Shown: positions 10,814 through 21,321 of the stretch, piece after piece
Layout of the letters: every line of letters starts with the position of its first letter
How positions within the stretch are numbered: position 1 is the first letter of the stretch
Assembly: GCA_000969725.1 (NCBI GenBank)
Contig: JXSR01S028236.1
Source of the DNA: Ophiothrix spiculata
Taxonomy: Eukaryota > Echinodermata > Ophiuroidea > Amphilepidida > Ophiotrichidae
Reading direction: 5' to 3' (one strand)
Length of the DNA stretch: 27,704 bases
The notes under the pieces: generated by a model
Seen by the model: the letters and a program-made list of their open reading frames with translations, nothing else
What the model was told of the DNA's origin: nothing
The model's database searches: none
Program-made: the position numbers and the translations under genes

Positions 10814-11860
10814 ACATTGGTTGGGTGCAATGGGGTAATCAGAAGCTATCAGACATAGGCATGTAACATGTGAAAAACAAAATGCAATAAATTCTAATCA
10901 TGTTTTACCCTTTTCTAGAAAGTGACCCATTTTTCACCATTTTGTATCTATGGACTTTTTAGGAAAATGGACAAAATGACATATTGCGTTACAAAATGCA
11001 ATTTTTCTTGGAAAAAAGTTCTTATAAACCCTCTAATAGTGACTCTCTCCACTGCGTCAATTGAATTGAACCATTCATAAATTGCAAAATTGAGCAAAGC
11101 TAAAATTGTCAATTGATCTTTAAAAAAATAGCGAGCATTTCTTGTTCTAGCCAGTATTTTACAGATTCTTATCACATATCTCATCAAGCATTTGTCAATT
11201 GACAGACTTGGAAATAGAAGCTAGCATGGCAACAAATCAATGAATAAATTAAGTGCACTTTGCTTCTCAGTTTAATATAAAAGGTGGTCCAATATTTTAA
11301 TGTTTTGCCTCTAAAAGTTTGACCTCAATTACTGATGTCCTTCTTCAAAGTGACCATTTGAGTGTTTGCTCTGTCAGAAAATGAACTTAAAATTATTTAT
11401 GAAAAGTAACATATGTCTATATGAACTTGGGAAAAATGAATATTCAAATGGGTATCAGTAATGGATAAGCCGGATTTGGATGACATACAAAACAAAATGG
11501 TTACCAGTTCCAACATGTTCAGGGCTATATCTATTTCCTTGTGGAATCTTGTGACCCTTATGAAGTAGATAGGCCTATATTTGAAATTCAGTAAGCACCT
11601 AAATGAGCTTCACGATTAACTATAGTTTCACCAAAGGGGGAGGAATAGAGGAGTCGGGTCTCTAAACTAAAAATGAGGTACAAAATGATCTTGTAACTAG
11701 TTTCAACATGCAGTAGAGTATGCAGAATTTATGAAATGGGTTTTAAAAGTTGGGATACTATAGGGCAAGTTGAAAAGAACTTTTGAGAAAGAGTTCATAT
11801 TGGTGTGAGGCTGTCAAGCAAAAGAAAAGCAAGTCTTGATTTTGTGGTCTGCGCAACTAT
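10814..11860. other. Intron stretch without recognised features
   Basis: This is non-coding AT-rich sequence. The minus-strand open frame at 10948-11187 has no recognisable domain and is probably chance. Confidence 0.4.
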
Positions 11861-12249
11861 TAGTCTGTGGGAAAAAAAAAAGTGTAAAATGGAGTCCGCA
11901 CAATTGTTTTTGAGTGATTCTTACTCTTTGAGACCCATAGATTCAAGAACTGAATGATGCAAAATCCGCACTATTGAGCATTTCGAAAAATCCAAGATTG
12001 CCGCCAAAATGATATCCATAACATGTTACTAGTCAAATCTCATTCAAAACCACATCAACATGTTCCTCTCATCACAAGGAAGCAGACAAATTATACTTTT
12101 ACCTATGTCTGAAATATGGTTCTGGAGTTATAGTGAAAAATGTAAAAGGTCATATTAGAGGTCACAGATTTGGCCCTATGGGAGTCCAAAATTTCAAAAG
12201 TATCCGATTTTGCAGTCAAGCCCCAAATCAAGGTTTTTCCCACAGACTA
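11861..12249. mobile_element. Possible TA-flanked inverted-repeat element
   Basis: The string TAGTCTGTGGGAAAAA at 11861-11876 is mirrored exactly by TTTTTCCCACAGACTA at 12234-12249. If the outer TA pair is the target duplication, the element is 385 bp with 14-bp perfect ends starting GTCTGTGGG. TA duplication is typical of Tc1/mariner-type insertion. The interior is non-coding. The inverted ends are seen directly; the class is inference. Confidence 0.55.
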
Positions 12250-12703
12250 TATGGTTTTTACAAGCACTAGACCTGTCTTTAAAAAAAACAAAACAGGAAG
12301 ATAGAGCAGGGCTGTCACCACTTGTTTATTGCTCGTCAAACCCATAGCCAAGGAGCGGTCCAAAGAGGTGTTGCACCACCTCCCCCAAATCTGATATTGT
12401 CTGACAAATGTTCAAGAACAAAAAGAACCTCCCAAATCTACTCAAATATTCATATATTACACTTTTTATGTAAAGATAAGTTCAAAGCCACATAAAATAA
12501 AATTTAAAACTATCAAAACATTTTTTCCTCTTTACTTTTTTTTAACCAATGAAATTAGTTCAGGGAAATGGAAACAAACATGTAACGTCAAAAAGTGAAC
12601 TTTTTAAAAGCAAAATATCTGCTCAGAAAAAAATGAACTATGGTGCTAGCTGGTCACTGCCCTAAATAAAAAAATACAATTACAAATTAGAAGTCTGTGC
12701 AAA
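12250..12703. other. Intron stretch without recognised features, running into the gap
   Basis: This is A/T-rich non-coding sequence with several A runs. No gene or repeat ends were recognised before the N run. Confidence 0.4.
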
Positions 12704-13116
12704 NNNNNNNNNNNNNNNNNNNNNNNNNNNNNNNNNNNNNNNNNNNNNNNNNNNNNNNNNNNNNNNNNNNNNNNNNNNNNNNNNNNNNNNNNNNNNNNNN
12801 NNNNNNNNNNNNNNNNNNNNNNNNNNNNNNNNNNNNNNNNNNNNNNNNNNNNNNNNNNNNNNNNNNNNNNNNNNNNNNNNNNNNNNNNNNNNNNNNNNNN
12901 NNNNNNNNNNNNNNNNNNNNNNNNNNNNNNNNNNNNNNNNNNNNNNNNNNNNNNNNNNNNNNNNNNNNNNNNNNNNNNNNNNNNNNNNNNNNNNNNNNNN
13001 NNNNNNNNNNNNNNNNNNNNNNNNNNNNNNNNNNNNNNNNNNNNNNNNNNNNNNNNNNNNNNNNNNNNNNNNNNNNNNNNNNNNNNNNNNNNNNNNNNNN
13101 NNNNNNNNNNNNNNNN
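12704..13116. other. Assembly gap of 413 N
   Basis: The sequence is unresolved from 12704 to 13116. Open frames across it are meaningless. The gap lies in the intron, so a short exon inside it cannot be formally excluded. However, exons A and B join in phase and are contiguous in LBD alignment, which makes a missing exon unlikely. Confidence 0.98.
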
Positions 13117-14437
13117 ATACTAGATAGTTCCATTTAAATTACACATTCTGCATATCTAAAAGAGAACCAAAAATATATTAAGGATGTCCTGATTCAATTT
13201 TTTACCCAATTGACAAAAACAAGGACACTTCATTTCAAGTGACCGTGTTAGATTGCTTTAAATTGTCACATTTTGGTCAATAGTTGAATGAAAGGCGAAG
13301 GCCATTTCCACTTAATTTGCCTGAAAAATGCATGGAAGTGGAATTAAGATTTGTATCATGAATGACAGGATGATTGTGACTTGGGAAGATAGTGACCATG
13401 ACACTGACCTTGACCAGTAGAAAGTTCAAGTTCCCCCTCCCTATAAAATATTGATTGATGCGCTCAGTCCATGAGATTTCTCAATGGCAAGTTTTAAGTA
13501 GAATCTGTAGTCCCCAAACCACAATCGTATTTTAAGAGCCAGATTGAGCTGGTATCTAAAATTCTAAAACCTTTGCGCATAAATTCATATAAATTAGCAA
13601 TAAAAATGATTGACACACGGGAAGCACACTTAGTCCCAGTTTGATGATTCTTTACATAATAATTAAGAATAACTTGGTGGTTTGCATGCCATGAGCCTAT
13701 TCAAACTCAATGGTTTGCAGTTCACTGCAAGGACAATTTCCAATATTTCTGCAAGACAATTTCTAGCTATTTCTGTTGAATAATTGGGTAAAAATGGATG
13801 GTTGCCCCTGGATTTTAAACACCCAGCTCCAATAACTGCTATGACTTGCATTCCCTGTGATTCAGGGCTGGTGAAATAAAGAAAAGAAAAAGGTCACACA
13901 TATGCCAATATCTTGTTGCAAATTGGAGTACAAGTATACAAGTTCAAATAATGCAAAGATGGTTAATCTTTCTGGTGTACAAAGTAACCTGATACGTTTG
14001 CCTCCAAAGGTAACAGAAGAAAAGGGTGTAAAAATTAGACTAGAGAAATATTCTGTTTATGCTGGAGGGACAGGGTGACAAAGAAAGGAAAAGGGGGTCA
14101 GCTGAGTTACAAGACTGGATTAAAGGTTACCCAAAGGGGATGCTATTGTTTCTTGGTGTGGAAAAACAAAGGAGCAAAAATAACAGAGCTTGTGACCTAA
14201 ATCTAGTCAGCTATTAAAACTTGTCAATGTTTTCAATTGCCTTGTTTTCAGATAAGAAGCCCTGTGGGTGTGATGGTACACCCTTGTTTCACAGGTCAGG
14301 ATAATTGCACTTGGTTAGGGAGACTTTGGTTCGGGTGTCAATGGTATAGGCATAGGCCTCGTTTAAAAAGGCTGGGGCATAGGCGATGGTAGCGGTTATT
14401 CCCCCCTAAATTTCACGTGGAGGGCACGGCCCCCGTC
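13117..14437. other. Intron stretch, mostly featureless
   Basis: This is non-coding sequence. The last 170 bases, before the A-rich tail, are more GC-rich and contain TTGGTTCGGGTGTC near 14329, a weak B-box-like match. They may be the body of a retroposed element ending in the tail at 14438. No coding feature was recognised; the minus-strand frame at 13663-13851 is unassigned. Confidence 0.35.
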
Positions 14438-14468
14438 AAAAAAAAAAAAAAAAAGAAAGAAAGAAAAA
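14438..14468 (+). repeat. A-rich tail: A17 then GAAA repeats
   Basis: Seventeen A (14438-14454) are followed by a short GAAA array to 14468. The change from a GC-rich segment (GGGCACGGCCCCCGTC) to an A tail looks like the 3' end of a retroposed element on the + strand. The element itself could not be named. Confidence 0.6.
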
Positions 14469-14718
14469 TTCCCCAAATGTTTACCAACTACATAAAGTTG
14501 GTTTTCAAGAAAATATAGTACACAAAATGCTTGTAAAACTACTGAAAACCCGGTCTTATGCAATTACCATTTACTTTTTTTAGTGTGCACCTTAGTCACA
14601 CTATGTTGGAAAAATATTTATAAAGATGTCCTCGTCCTGCCAACCTACAACAAGATATATATATTGTTTTCACACTATTTGTTTAAAACCATATAGACTC
14701 ACCAGGTATATACACTGT

Positions 14719-14795
14719 ATGCAGCGCCCCAAGAAGGAGCATTCGCACAGGGGACCAACGGCTTAACGTGACTATCCGAACCACGGAGCAATTAG
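14719..14795. repeat. GC-richer block resembling a dispersed-repeat fragment
   Basis: A block including AAGGAGCATTCGCACAGGGG and ACCAACGGCTTAACGTGAC stands out from its AT-rich surroundings. It looks like a fragment of a dispersed retroelement or other repeat, judging by composition and style only. No reading frame or ends support a specific family. Confidence 0.25.
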
Positions 14796-14907
14796 AGTAA
14801 CGAGTATTATACATGCATTTATGCAGAATGAATTGAATTTTTGCATGCTCAACATGATAGTGATTTCAAGTTTGACTAGAATGTGATTTCAAAAAAATAT
14901 GTTTCCA

Positions 14908-14931
14908 CAAACAAACAAACAAACAAACAAA
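14908..14931 (+). repeat. (CAAA)6 microsatellite
   Basis: Six perfect CAAA units run from 14908 to 14931, followed by more A. This is a simple sequence repeat in the intron. Confidence 0.9.
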
Positions 14932-15281
14932 AAACATGCTTAAATTTCAAACATCATGTTTTCCTTAGAATATAAAAACAGCGAGATTAGTTTAAATTTT
15001 CACCTTTTATTTACTTTTTGTTCCAACTCTTTCAAGGATCAAGATTTGGCTAAAAATTGATTCTGATGCCCATCTAACTCATGATTAGTATCAAAGATGA
15101 TCAAACACTATATTTTGGCCCCACACAATTTCTGAACTGCCGTACCACATCAGCCATGCCCCTTATCCACCATGCCGGTTACTAGCTATTACTCTAGGGT
15201 AATGCATTTGCCTAAGAAGATTTCACACTGCATAAACCAAGCATGTTGAATTTCAAATTTCCAGGTCACATACTAGTGGCC

Positions 15282-15505
15282 AAGAGAAGATATCATGTGT
15301 ATCCCATCATGCATTGCTTCCTGTGGGATTGCTCGTATAGATAGGAAATCATGTGAGTAGTTAGTGATGATATGCCCATAAATCAAAGTTCATTGTTGTA
15401 CTGTTACAATTTGGGCATAATTATCACTAACTACTCACATTACTTCCTGTACAAAATTTCCCATAGGAAGCAATGCATGATGGGATACACACGATATCTT
15501 CGCTT
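15282..15505. mobile_element. Near-palindromic MITE with 9-bp target duplication
   Basis: The ends AAGAGAAGATATCATGTGTA (from 15282) and TACACACGATATCTTCGCTT (to 15505) are inverted copies. The pairing runs through ATCCCATCATGCATTGCTTC and continues, with a few gaps, across most of the 224 bp, so the element is nearly a full foldback. An exact 9-bp direct repeat CTAGTGGCC flanks it at 15273-15281 and 15506-15514. It has no coding capacity. The 9-bp duplication suggests Mutator-like mobilisation. A second, truncated copy lies at 27548. Confidence 0.87.
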
Positions 15506-15514
15506 CTAGTGGCC

Positions 15515-17110
15515 GGTCGGCCAGCCAAGTGTTTGGAGTGGCGCTTGCTAATTTGAGGCCACTGCAAGTGAGTGAATGCCGTAATACCGGTAAAGCAAAA
15601 AAGCAGGTTAAATCAACTCAACTGGACTCTCTTGAAAAAATAGCCCGTGTTTTAATTTTCCTGGGAATTTAAGAAGCTTGGGATGGGGGAGCAAAGTATT
15701 TGATGAATAATCAACATGAGAGGGCAGCATTATGCTTGATGGACCACTCAAGCTGAATCTATTTTCAATTATGAGAAGCAATTTCCCTGATTCAAGTGTT
15801 TATTAACACTATTAACGATATAATGGATGTAATCTGGAAATCCCTGATGATGGGAACAACACAAAAATACATAGGTTCCCCTTCCCCTGGCTACTAGCAA
15901 CAGTTTCTATTTTTTATTAAGTGGTATTGACAAAGCACCATATGGTATAACAAGACCTGGCCGAGTTTCTAGACAAATAAGGAAACTGCACAATTGTACA
16001 CTAGTTCTTGGGTAGACTTTGCATCAAATTTCAAAAGATTTCTTGTTTTCTCAATTTAAAAGCATTTCTATTATCCCTAGGTGTTGGTCATATCAAGCAA
16101 AATGTCATATTGCCATAATAACCAGATCTTGATAACACAAAAACCATTGCAGGTCCTAAAAAGATGGACAGACAGATTCTTTAATTAGGATTTAAAAAAA
16201 CCTTAACCTTTGGGTAACAATAAATAAGGCACCATGGATTCAGTGTATGAAGTTCACATTGGAAGTGGGTGGGAATTTGAGACTTAATTATCTATTAATC
16301 CTAACAGTGCTAAATCCTACAGTTGAAAATGTCGAAAATAGTCTCGAAGTCCAAATGCGTCACAACCAGGAGATATATGGTTACCGAATTGCTGCCTAGG
16401 CAGTACCCATGGGTGGTTTGGTATGGGTGAAGATAGGATTGGGATGCATGGCATGCTTTATTCAAATCCTCAGGTCAAATGTGTGAAAATAAGGAATTGT
16501 CATACTGTACGTAAGGTTCGAGTTTTTTGGTCTTTAGTGAGATAGAGTTACTTCAGTGTTTTTCAAGTTAAACTAATGAAAGCCTCAAAAATGTTAAGTA
16601 GTTTAATTAAGCAATTCATTATCTTTTGCCTGACATGTTTCAAACTGCCTAAACCCTGAAACTCACGTGTAAGTTCATTGCCGAAGATAATTGATACAGA
16701 TGAGTTTCTTAATAAAGGCAAGCAGGTTAATTACAATGATAGCCAAGGTGTTTTTAGTCCACTTCAGGGCAATATGCGGCCATCTTTACTGTCTCATAAT
16801 TGACAATGGTAATCATGATATTACCAAAATAATTAGACATTAATTAATCATTAATATACAAAGGTGTCATATGACAAATTAAACAAATATCTGATATTTA
16901 ATGATTTAAAAACTGGCCATTCATCTGTGATAAGTTCTACAAAGGCACTCTTTTGTCAGTCAAACCTTGTATCTCACATATAATTACAGTCATTAATTTT
17001 TAATATCTAAACTGTTTCTCAAACAAGAAGTATTTTTTTCAAATTATATTTACTGACATGTTCTCAATGCTTAGCTTAATAATCCTAAATAAATCCTTGT
17101 ATTTTCTTTA
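15515..17110. other. 3' end of the intron, no recognised features
   Basis: This is non-coding AT-rich sequence leading to the exon B acceptor. A segment GAAGTCCAAATGCGTCACAA at about 16347 resembles CTAAGTCGAAATACGTCACG near 26877, hinting at a shared dispersed repeat whose ends I could not define. Confidence 0.4.
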
Positions 17111-17123
17111 TTTTTGCTCACAG

Positions 17124-17362
17124 ATTTACGTGGACTTTCCAACATGTCATCAGTGGAGTCGGCAAATGAGAGAGCGCACACGGCACTAATGGAATACGAG
17201 TCAGTGAGATATACATCTAATCCACTTCGCCTATCGCACCTTCTGCTTCTTCTACCGGGAGTCCGAGGCTTTAGCACGAGAGTTTTCGAAAATCTCTTCT
17301 TTCGCCATTTGATTGGAGACACGACTGTTGAATCGGTACTTGTCCAATTGCTCTCAGACTAA
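17124..17362 (+). CDS. Nuclear receptor terminal exon B: C-terminal half of ligand-binding domain
   Basis: The exon starts after CAG at 17121-17123. Its first two bases complete the split Asp codon, giving DLRGLSNMSSVES, then helices 9-10 (YTSNPLRLSHLLLLLPGVRG) and helix 11-12 (LFFRHLIGDTTVESVLVQLL), with TAA at 17360-17362. From memory, RXR has PDxKGLSNPxEVE, RLPALRSIG and [20 protein letters not shown] at these positions, and PNR/TLX have a similar LLLLLPALR and LFF(R/K)KTIGN, so NR2 membership is well supported. The AF-2 core reads VLVQLL, with Gln (CAA, 17345-17347) where RXR has Glu. The chain ends two residues after the AF-2 core, so there is no F domain. It joins exon A in frame to give 291 visible LBD/hinge residues. 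NR2E-like is my best guess. Confidence 0.9.
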
Positions 17363-17972
17363 ATGGTCATTATATGACCTACCATATGACACTGTTTATA
17401 TAGTTATACACAATAAGACTGCTGGGAGACTAGTAGGAAGGACAATGGCAATAATTCTATAGAGATCTGCTAGTCTCTCACTCATGCACTAAGTGTAAAA
17501 GTATTTATTTATATATATGTAAATTTTTGAGTCAAAAGTTATACCAAAAAAGACTGCACTTGGTTTTAAAAACCTATCATTATAAAAAATGTATACAATT
17601 ATGTATTGAACTGCAATTTTTCAAATCTTATTCAACTCAAATAGTGACTTAATGTTTATGACATGATTGGTATCAAATAGACTTCAAATTGTACGCATTT
17701 ATCACTTAACATTATCTGTGTATCTGCCTTCCATCATAATTGTGTCAAAATGTTGAAGCCTAAAATGGTTCATCTTTACATAAATTTAATAATGGTACCT
17801 GCATGCAATAGCACTTTTTGAGTCTGTTTGATATTAATCTTTTAAATTATTATAAATTATAATATAACTGTTAAAGCCTTACAATTTATACTATCATTGT
17901 GACATGACATTTCTCTAATTGTGGACAACCAGATTCACCATCAATGGATTACTCCATCATTTGCTTACTGTA
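17363..17972 (+). other. Probable 3' untranslated region
   Basis: The sequence after the stop codon is AT-rich. I did not find AATAAA or ATTAAA in the first 1.4 kb; the first clear AATAAA I noted is at 18824-18829. The end of the transcript cannot be placed from sequence alone. Confidence 0.45.
17426..17477 (+). repeat. Stem-loop in probable 3' UTR
   Basis: GAGACTAGTAG at 17426-17436 pairs with CTGCTAGTCTC at 17467-17477 (10 of 11 Watson-Crick, the other a G-T pair) around a 30-nt loop. It could form in the mRNA; no known regulatory element was recognised. Confidence 0.45.
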
Positions 17973-18226
17973 AGGCCAAAAAAATTTAATTGTTGTGTTG
18001 CCCTCAAGTGGGATTTCTGAAAAATTAAGTCGGTCGGTCGGATTTTTTTTTTAAAGCACCTAAAGTACCAAATTTGGGTGCATTTGCCACTATTTTTAAA
18101 ATATTTTCTCAAAAAACACCCAATCTGAGCAAAATTGGGTGCTTTCCCAACCCTAATATTTTTTTTTAAATTTTTTGAATAGAGTCGGTCGCTGAGGGCA
18201 ACATAACAATTCATTTTTTTTGGCCT
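17973..18226. mobile_element. Inverted-repeat element, family 'GGCC-A7' (copy 1)
   Basis: AGGCCAAAAAAATTTAATTG followed by TTGCCCTCA on the left (17973 onward) is mirrored by TGAGGGCAA and AATTCATTTTTTTTGGCCT on the right (to 18226), giving ends of about 36-38 bp. The interior has GTCGGTCGGTCGG on one side and GAGTCGGTCGC on the other, plus T-rich runs. The minus-strand open frame at 17957-18268 is only a read-through of this element. Target duplication is unclear, at most TA-like. Confidence 0.7.
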
Positions 18227-18981
18227 AATATTCATAGTACACTCATAATTGTGATGGTTCACCCTCAAAGGGGGACTTTGCAGATGATATCAATTTTGAT
18301 TATATCATTTCATCTGTTACAGCATTTTCTAAGCTTTAAAATGACATCTTGTTGAAATTGATCAAGGCAATCAAATATTGTACAACATAAAATCTGCTGG
18401 AAATTCTTATTATTTTCTTTATTGTTCTGTCGCAAAGTCCTCTTTTTCGGGATGAGCCATCACAAATAACTGGCATTGTCATCCATTCTCATGTCCTGCA
18501 GTATACGAATGAAATTCCATGCAAAAACAGGAAAACAGGCTAAAAAACAGGAAAACACGTACATTTGCCCACAAAAAAACCCAGGAATTCCTGTTTAAAC
18601 AGAAAGATTCTCATGCCTGTATAAGGTATAGCTGATTTGTCAAAAAGAGGTTATGAATGGATCATTATTTTGTGGTAACCTGGAGCAAGCAGGCAAGCTG
18701 GAAATTAGGATCTTGAGGGTCTCTTATCCCTGTACCCCCTCCCTTTGTAAGCGTCCCCTCCCGGGTTACAAGCCTGCAACAGAAGGATCTGGTTTAAGAG
18801 AAATATTATTACTACAATGGTAAAATAAAAACATGGGTATATTCTCAGTACTTTTCACTGAAACTCAAGAAATATAAACTATACTCAGTTGAATGTATTG
18901 TTACAATGTAACAATTAAGGATTTTTCAAAGTAGAGTAATTATAGAGCCTTGTTTGTGTTCGATTCTTGTAATGTTATTGG

Positions 18982-19098
18982 CTAGGACCTCAAGAAGGAC
19001 TGTGTGTGCGAGGCAAAGCCCAGAACAAAGGTTGTGCTGACGCCCTCGCTTTCGGCTCGCCTTTGCCTCGTTGTTCACGGTCCTTCTTGACGATCTAG
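18982..19098. repeat. 117-bp GC-rich foldback
   Basis: The outer arms 18982-19004 and 19076-19098 match at 19 of 23 positions (common core TCAAGAAGGAC). The inner arms CGAGGCAAAG (19009-19018) and CTTTGCCTCG (19061-19070) match exactly. The loop contains CTCGCTTTCGGCTCG. The unit is GC- and CpG-richer than its surroundings. Its design, outer TCAAGA stem plus TGACGCC in the loop, recalls the hairpin at 10718-10813. Confidence 0.65.
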
Positions 19099-19393
19099 CA
19101 TGGCCTAAATTTGTGCATATGTCTCGTGAAATCTGCATTAACAAGTGGACCAAACTGATAGTAAATTTTCTCAATAAAGAAAGTTGTTTTTTTGTGAAAA
19201 ATACAATATCAAGAGGAAGTAAATATTTTGGTAAACTCTCTTTTATCATAATTTATTTAAATATTGGCAAACTACCCAGTCAAACAAAACAAGTTTTAAA
19301 TCTACATTACCATATCATGTACCATTCTAGAGAAGTGTGCTGGCCATTATTTTTTGTTGCATTCTGGTGGTAATGCATTAAAGAATCATGTTT

Positions 19394-19738
19394 AGGCCTA
19401 AAAAAAATGTTGACTTGCCCTTTGCGACCGACCCAAAATTTGCAACATTTAGGGTCGCTTTTTTTATTTATTTTGTGAACTTTTACCTAACTCAACAGTG
19501 CATTTAGTAAAAATATCATGATATTTGGGTTGAATTTACAACAATATTCATAGAATGTTATATATTTGCATGGAACAAACATACGGTATATCTTGAATAA
19601 TTAAAGCACAAAACGATGAAAATATTTATAAACTATTTTGTTCAGTTTTTTGGTGTCCATTTTCAAGAAAAAAATAAAAAGATCCGACCGACTATCAATT
19701 TCACCATTAAAGGGCAAGACAACAACTTTTTTAAAAGT
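19394..19738. mobile_element. Inverted-repeat element related to copy at 17973 (copy 2)
   Basis: The left end AGGCCTAAAAAAAATGTTGA then CTTGCCCTTTGCGACCGACC is mirrored on the right by GATCCGACCGAC, AAAGGGCAAGACAACAAC and a T run, ending near 19738. The order of parts (GGCC, A run, GTTG, TTGCCCT, GACCGAC) is the same as in 17973-18226, so the two are diverged members of one family. The right limit is approximate. Confidence 0.6.
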
Positions 19739-21018
19739 CTTATGTAGCCATAGCAGATACAATTAACTTTCTAATAGTGAATGCTTGAAAACATTTACTT
19801 TTTGCTTGTTTGTTCCATTTATATTTTATTTTTCTATTTAAATATCCATATTGTTGTTACTTTCATTTGATTTTATTAATTTTTTCTCATAAAAAAATAT
19901 TTATGTATTGGTCATGGGTAAAAAAAACCACATTGTGCTAGAGAATTTCAACTGGTACATTGGTTGTATGCTTAGTCTTTTATACCACAAATCTGAAATA
20001 GTATGCATATTGAAATACTTGTGAATTGGTCAATTCATATTTTTCTCTCTTTTCTTTAAAACAAAACAAGCATTCTATTCATCTTCATAAGGCCCAAACA
20101 GATCTTCACATGGTTTTATAAAATCAAAGAAGAAAGATTATTGACTTTTCTAAGGATGGGCCATTAATGATGAGACAAATATTGTACGTTTTAGGATTTT
20201 TTTATTTGGTGAGGGTCAAAGCACCAATTACTAAATTGTACGTAATGGGCCACATTTGACAAGTACATTGTTAGTTAAGAAGGTTTGCACTAGACGTAGG
20301 GGGAGGGGTGCTCACATTGACATGGTATACATGTATGTGCCTGCCTTTGGGGTGTCTGTTTTTTATCAAAGATAAACCTGCCCGATTTGCTTTATCTAGG
20401 TGTATGAGCACCCAATTTGCACAAAATTGTTTGGTTTTAAGTCAAATTTGGTATATTGATCAGTGGATTTTTTTGAGTAAAAAGAAGGTGAAGACATGGT
20501 CAAATTGTCAAAATCCGGCAGGAACATAAACGTATTCCCCCATGGGGCATTAGATAACATTTAAATTTCATATGTGACACCCCATTGCTAATGAGCTGTA
20601 AAGACTATAAACTTCATTGCACTTCAGCTGAAAATACACCCAAAGGTTGTAATTTGGCATAATTGTTGTTCTTGCAAATTAAAAATATTCATCATGCACT
20701 CCAGCAAAGTTATGAAAAAAAGAAGGAAAAAAGAACTTTTTGTTAAAGACTGTCAACAGTCTCAGAAAAACATACAGCTTTCTGATGTTTGAAAGCATTT
20801 ATGTTAATTTCACTTTTCACTTCATGAAAACATTTGAATGACAATAACCTGACTTGTGGATGTTGAGTGAAATTTGTCCAGATTTAATTGAAACCTTTTA
20901 TCATGATTTTTGCAAATATTTTAAAAGAAAAAACAACAACAAGAGTCTAATTTTACAGCTTGTTTGTGATGGATGGTCACATATTATAGCTTTGTTATGG
21001 TGAACAGTCAGAATGTAT
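19739..21018. other. Intergenic stretch without recognised features
   Basis: This is AT-rich non-coding sequence. The plus-strand frame at 20308-20529 has no family resemblance. No RNA gene was recognised. Confidence 0.4.
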
Positions 21019-21321
21019 ACATTTCGTTACGTGGGTGCAAGAAAGTCATATCTAAAATAGCTGCCATTTGTCATTATTTTGGAAATTGCACACTGTCTAA
21101 TCTCCAATCTTGGGGTCAGTGGTTCTTGAAATGGTTCTTCAGGTGACACCGTCACCTGAAGAACCATTTCACCGTCACCTGAAGAACCATTTCAAGAACC
21201 ACTGACATAAGGCAAGGAATTTTTGAGGGATTTTTCACATTCTTGTGACAAAGTATAAATTAAAATAACTTAGGGCAGCCATTACAGATATGACTTTCTT
21301 GCACTCACATGACGAAATTTG
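21019..21321. mobile_element. Foldback element with perfect 33-bp core hairpin
   Basis: The outer imperfect arms (about 21019-21060 and 21270-21321, sharing GTGCAAGAAAGTCATATCT on the left, read inverted on the right with GAGTGCAAG) enclose an inner perfect 33-bp inverted repeat at 21115-21147 and 21174-21206. The spacer contains a further copy, because ACCGTCACCTGAAGAACC starts both at 21148 and at 21171. These are two tandem 23-bp copies. No coding potential was seen. Confidence 0.75.

Larger units (their letters stand above)
3741..17123 (+). other. Phase-1 intron of 13.4 kb between the two LBD exons
   Basis: The donor is CAG|GTGAGT at 3741 and the acceptor is TTGCTCACAG ending at 17123, both canonical. 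The flanking exons contribute G and AT, which join to an Asp codon, so the frame is kept. The intron holds several inverted-repeat elements, a SINE-like unit, simple repeats and an N gap, each listed separately. No gene of its own was recognised on either strand. Confidence 0.85.

Noticed and set aside
12687-13137. Long open frames across the N run
   Set aside because: They exist only because N codons are not stops.
17071-17322. Minus-strand open frame opposite exon B
   Set aside because: It is the antisense shadow of the conserved LBD exon.
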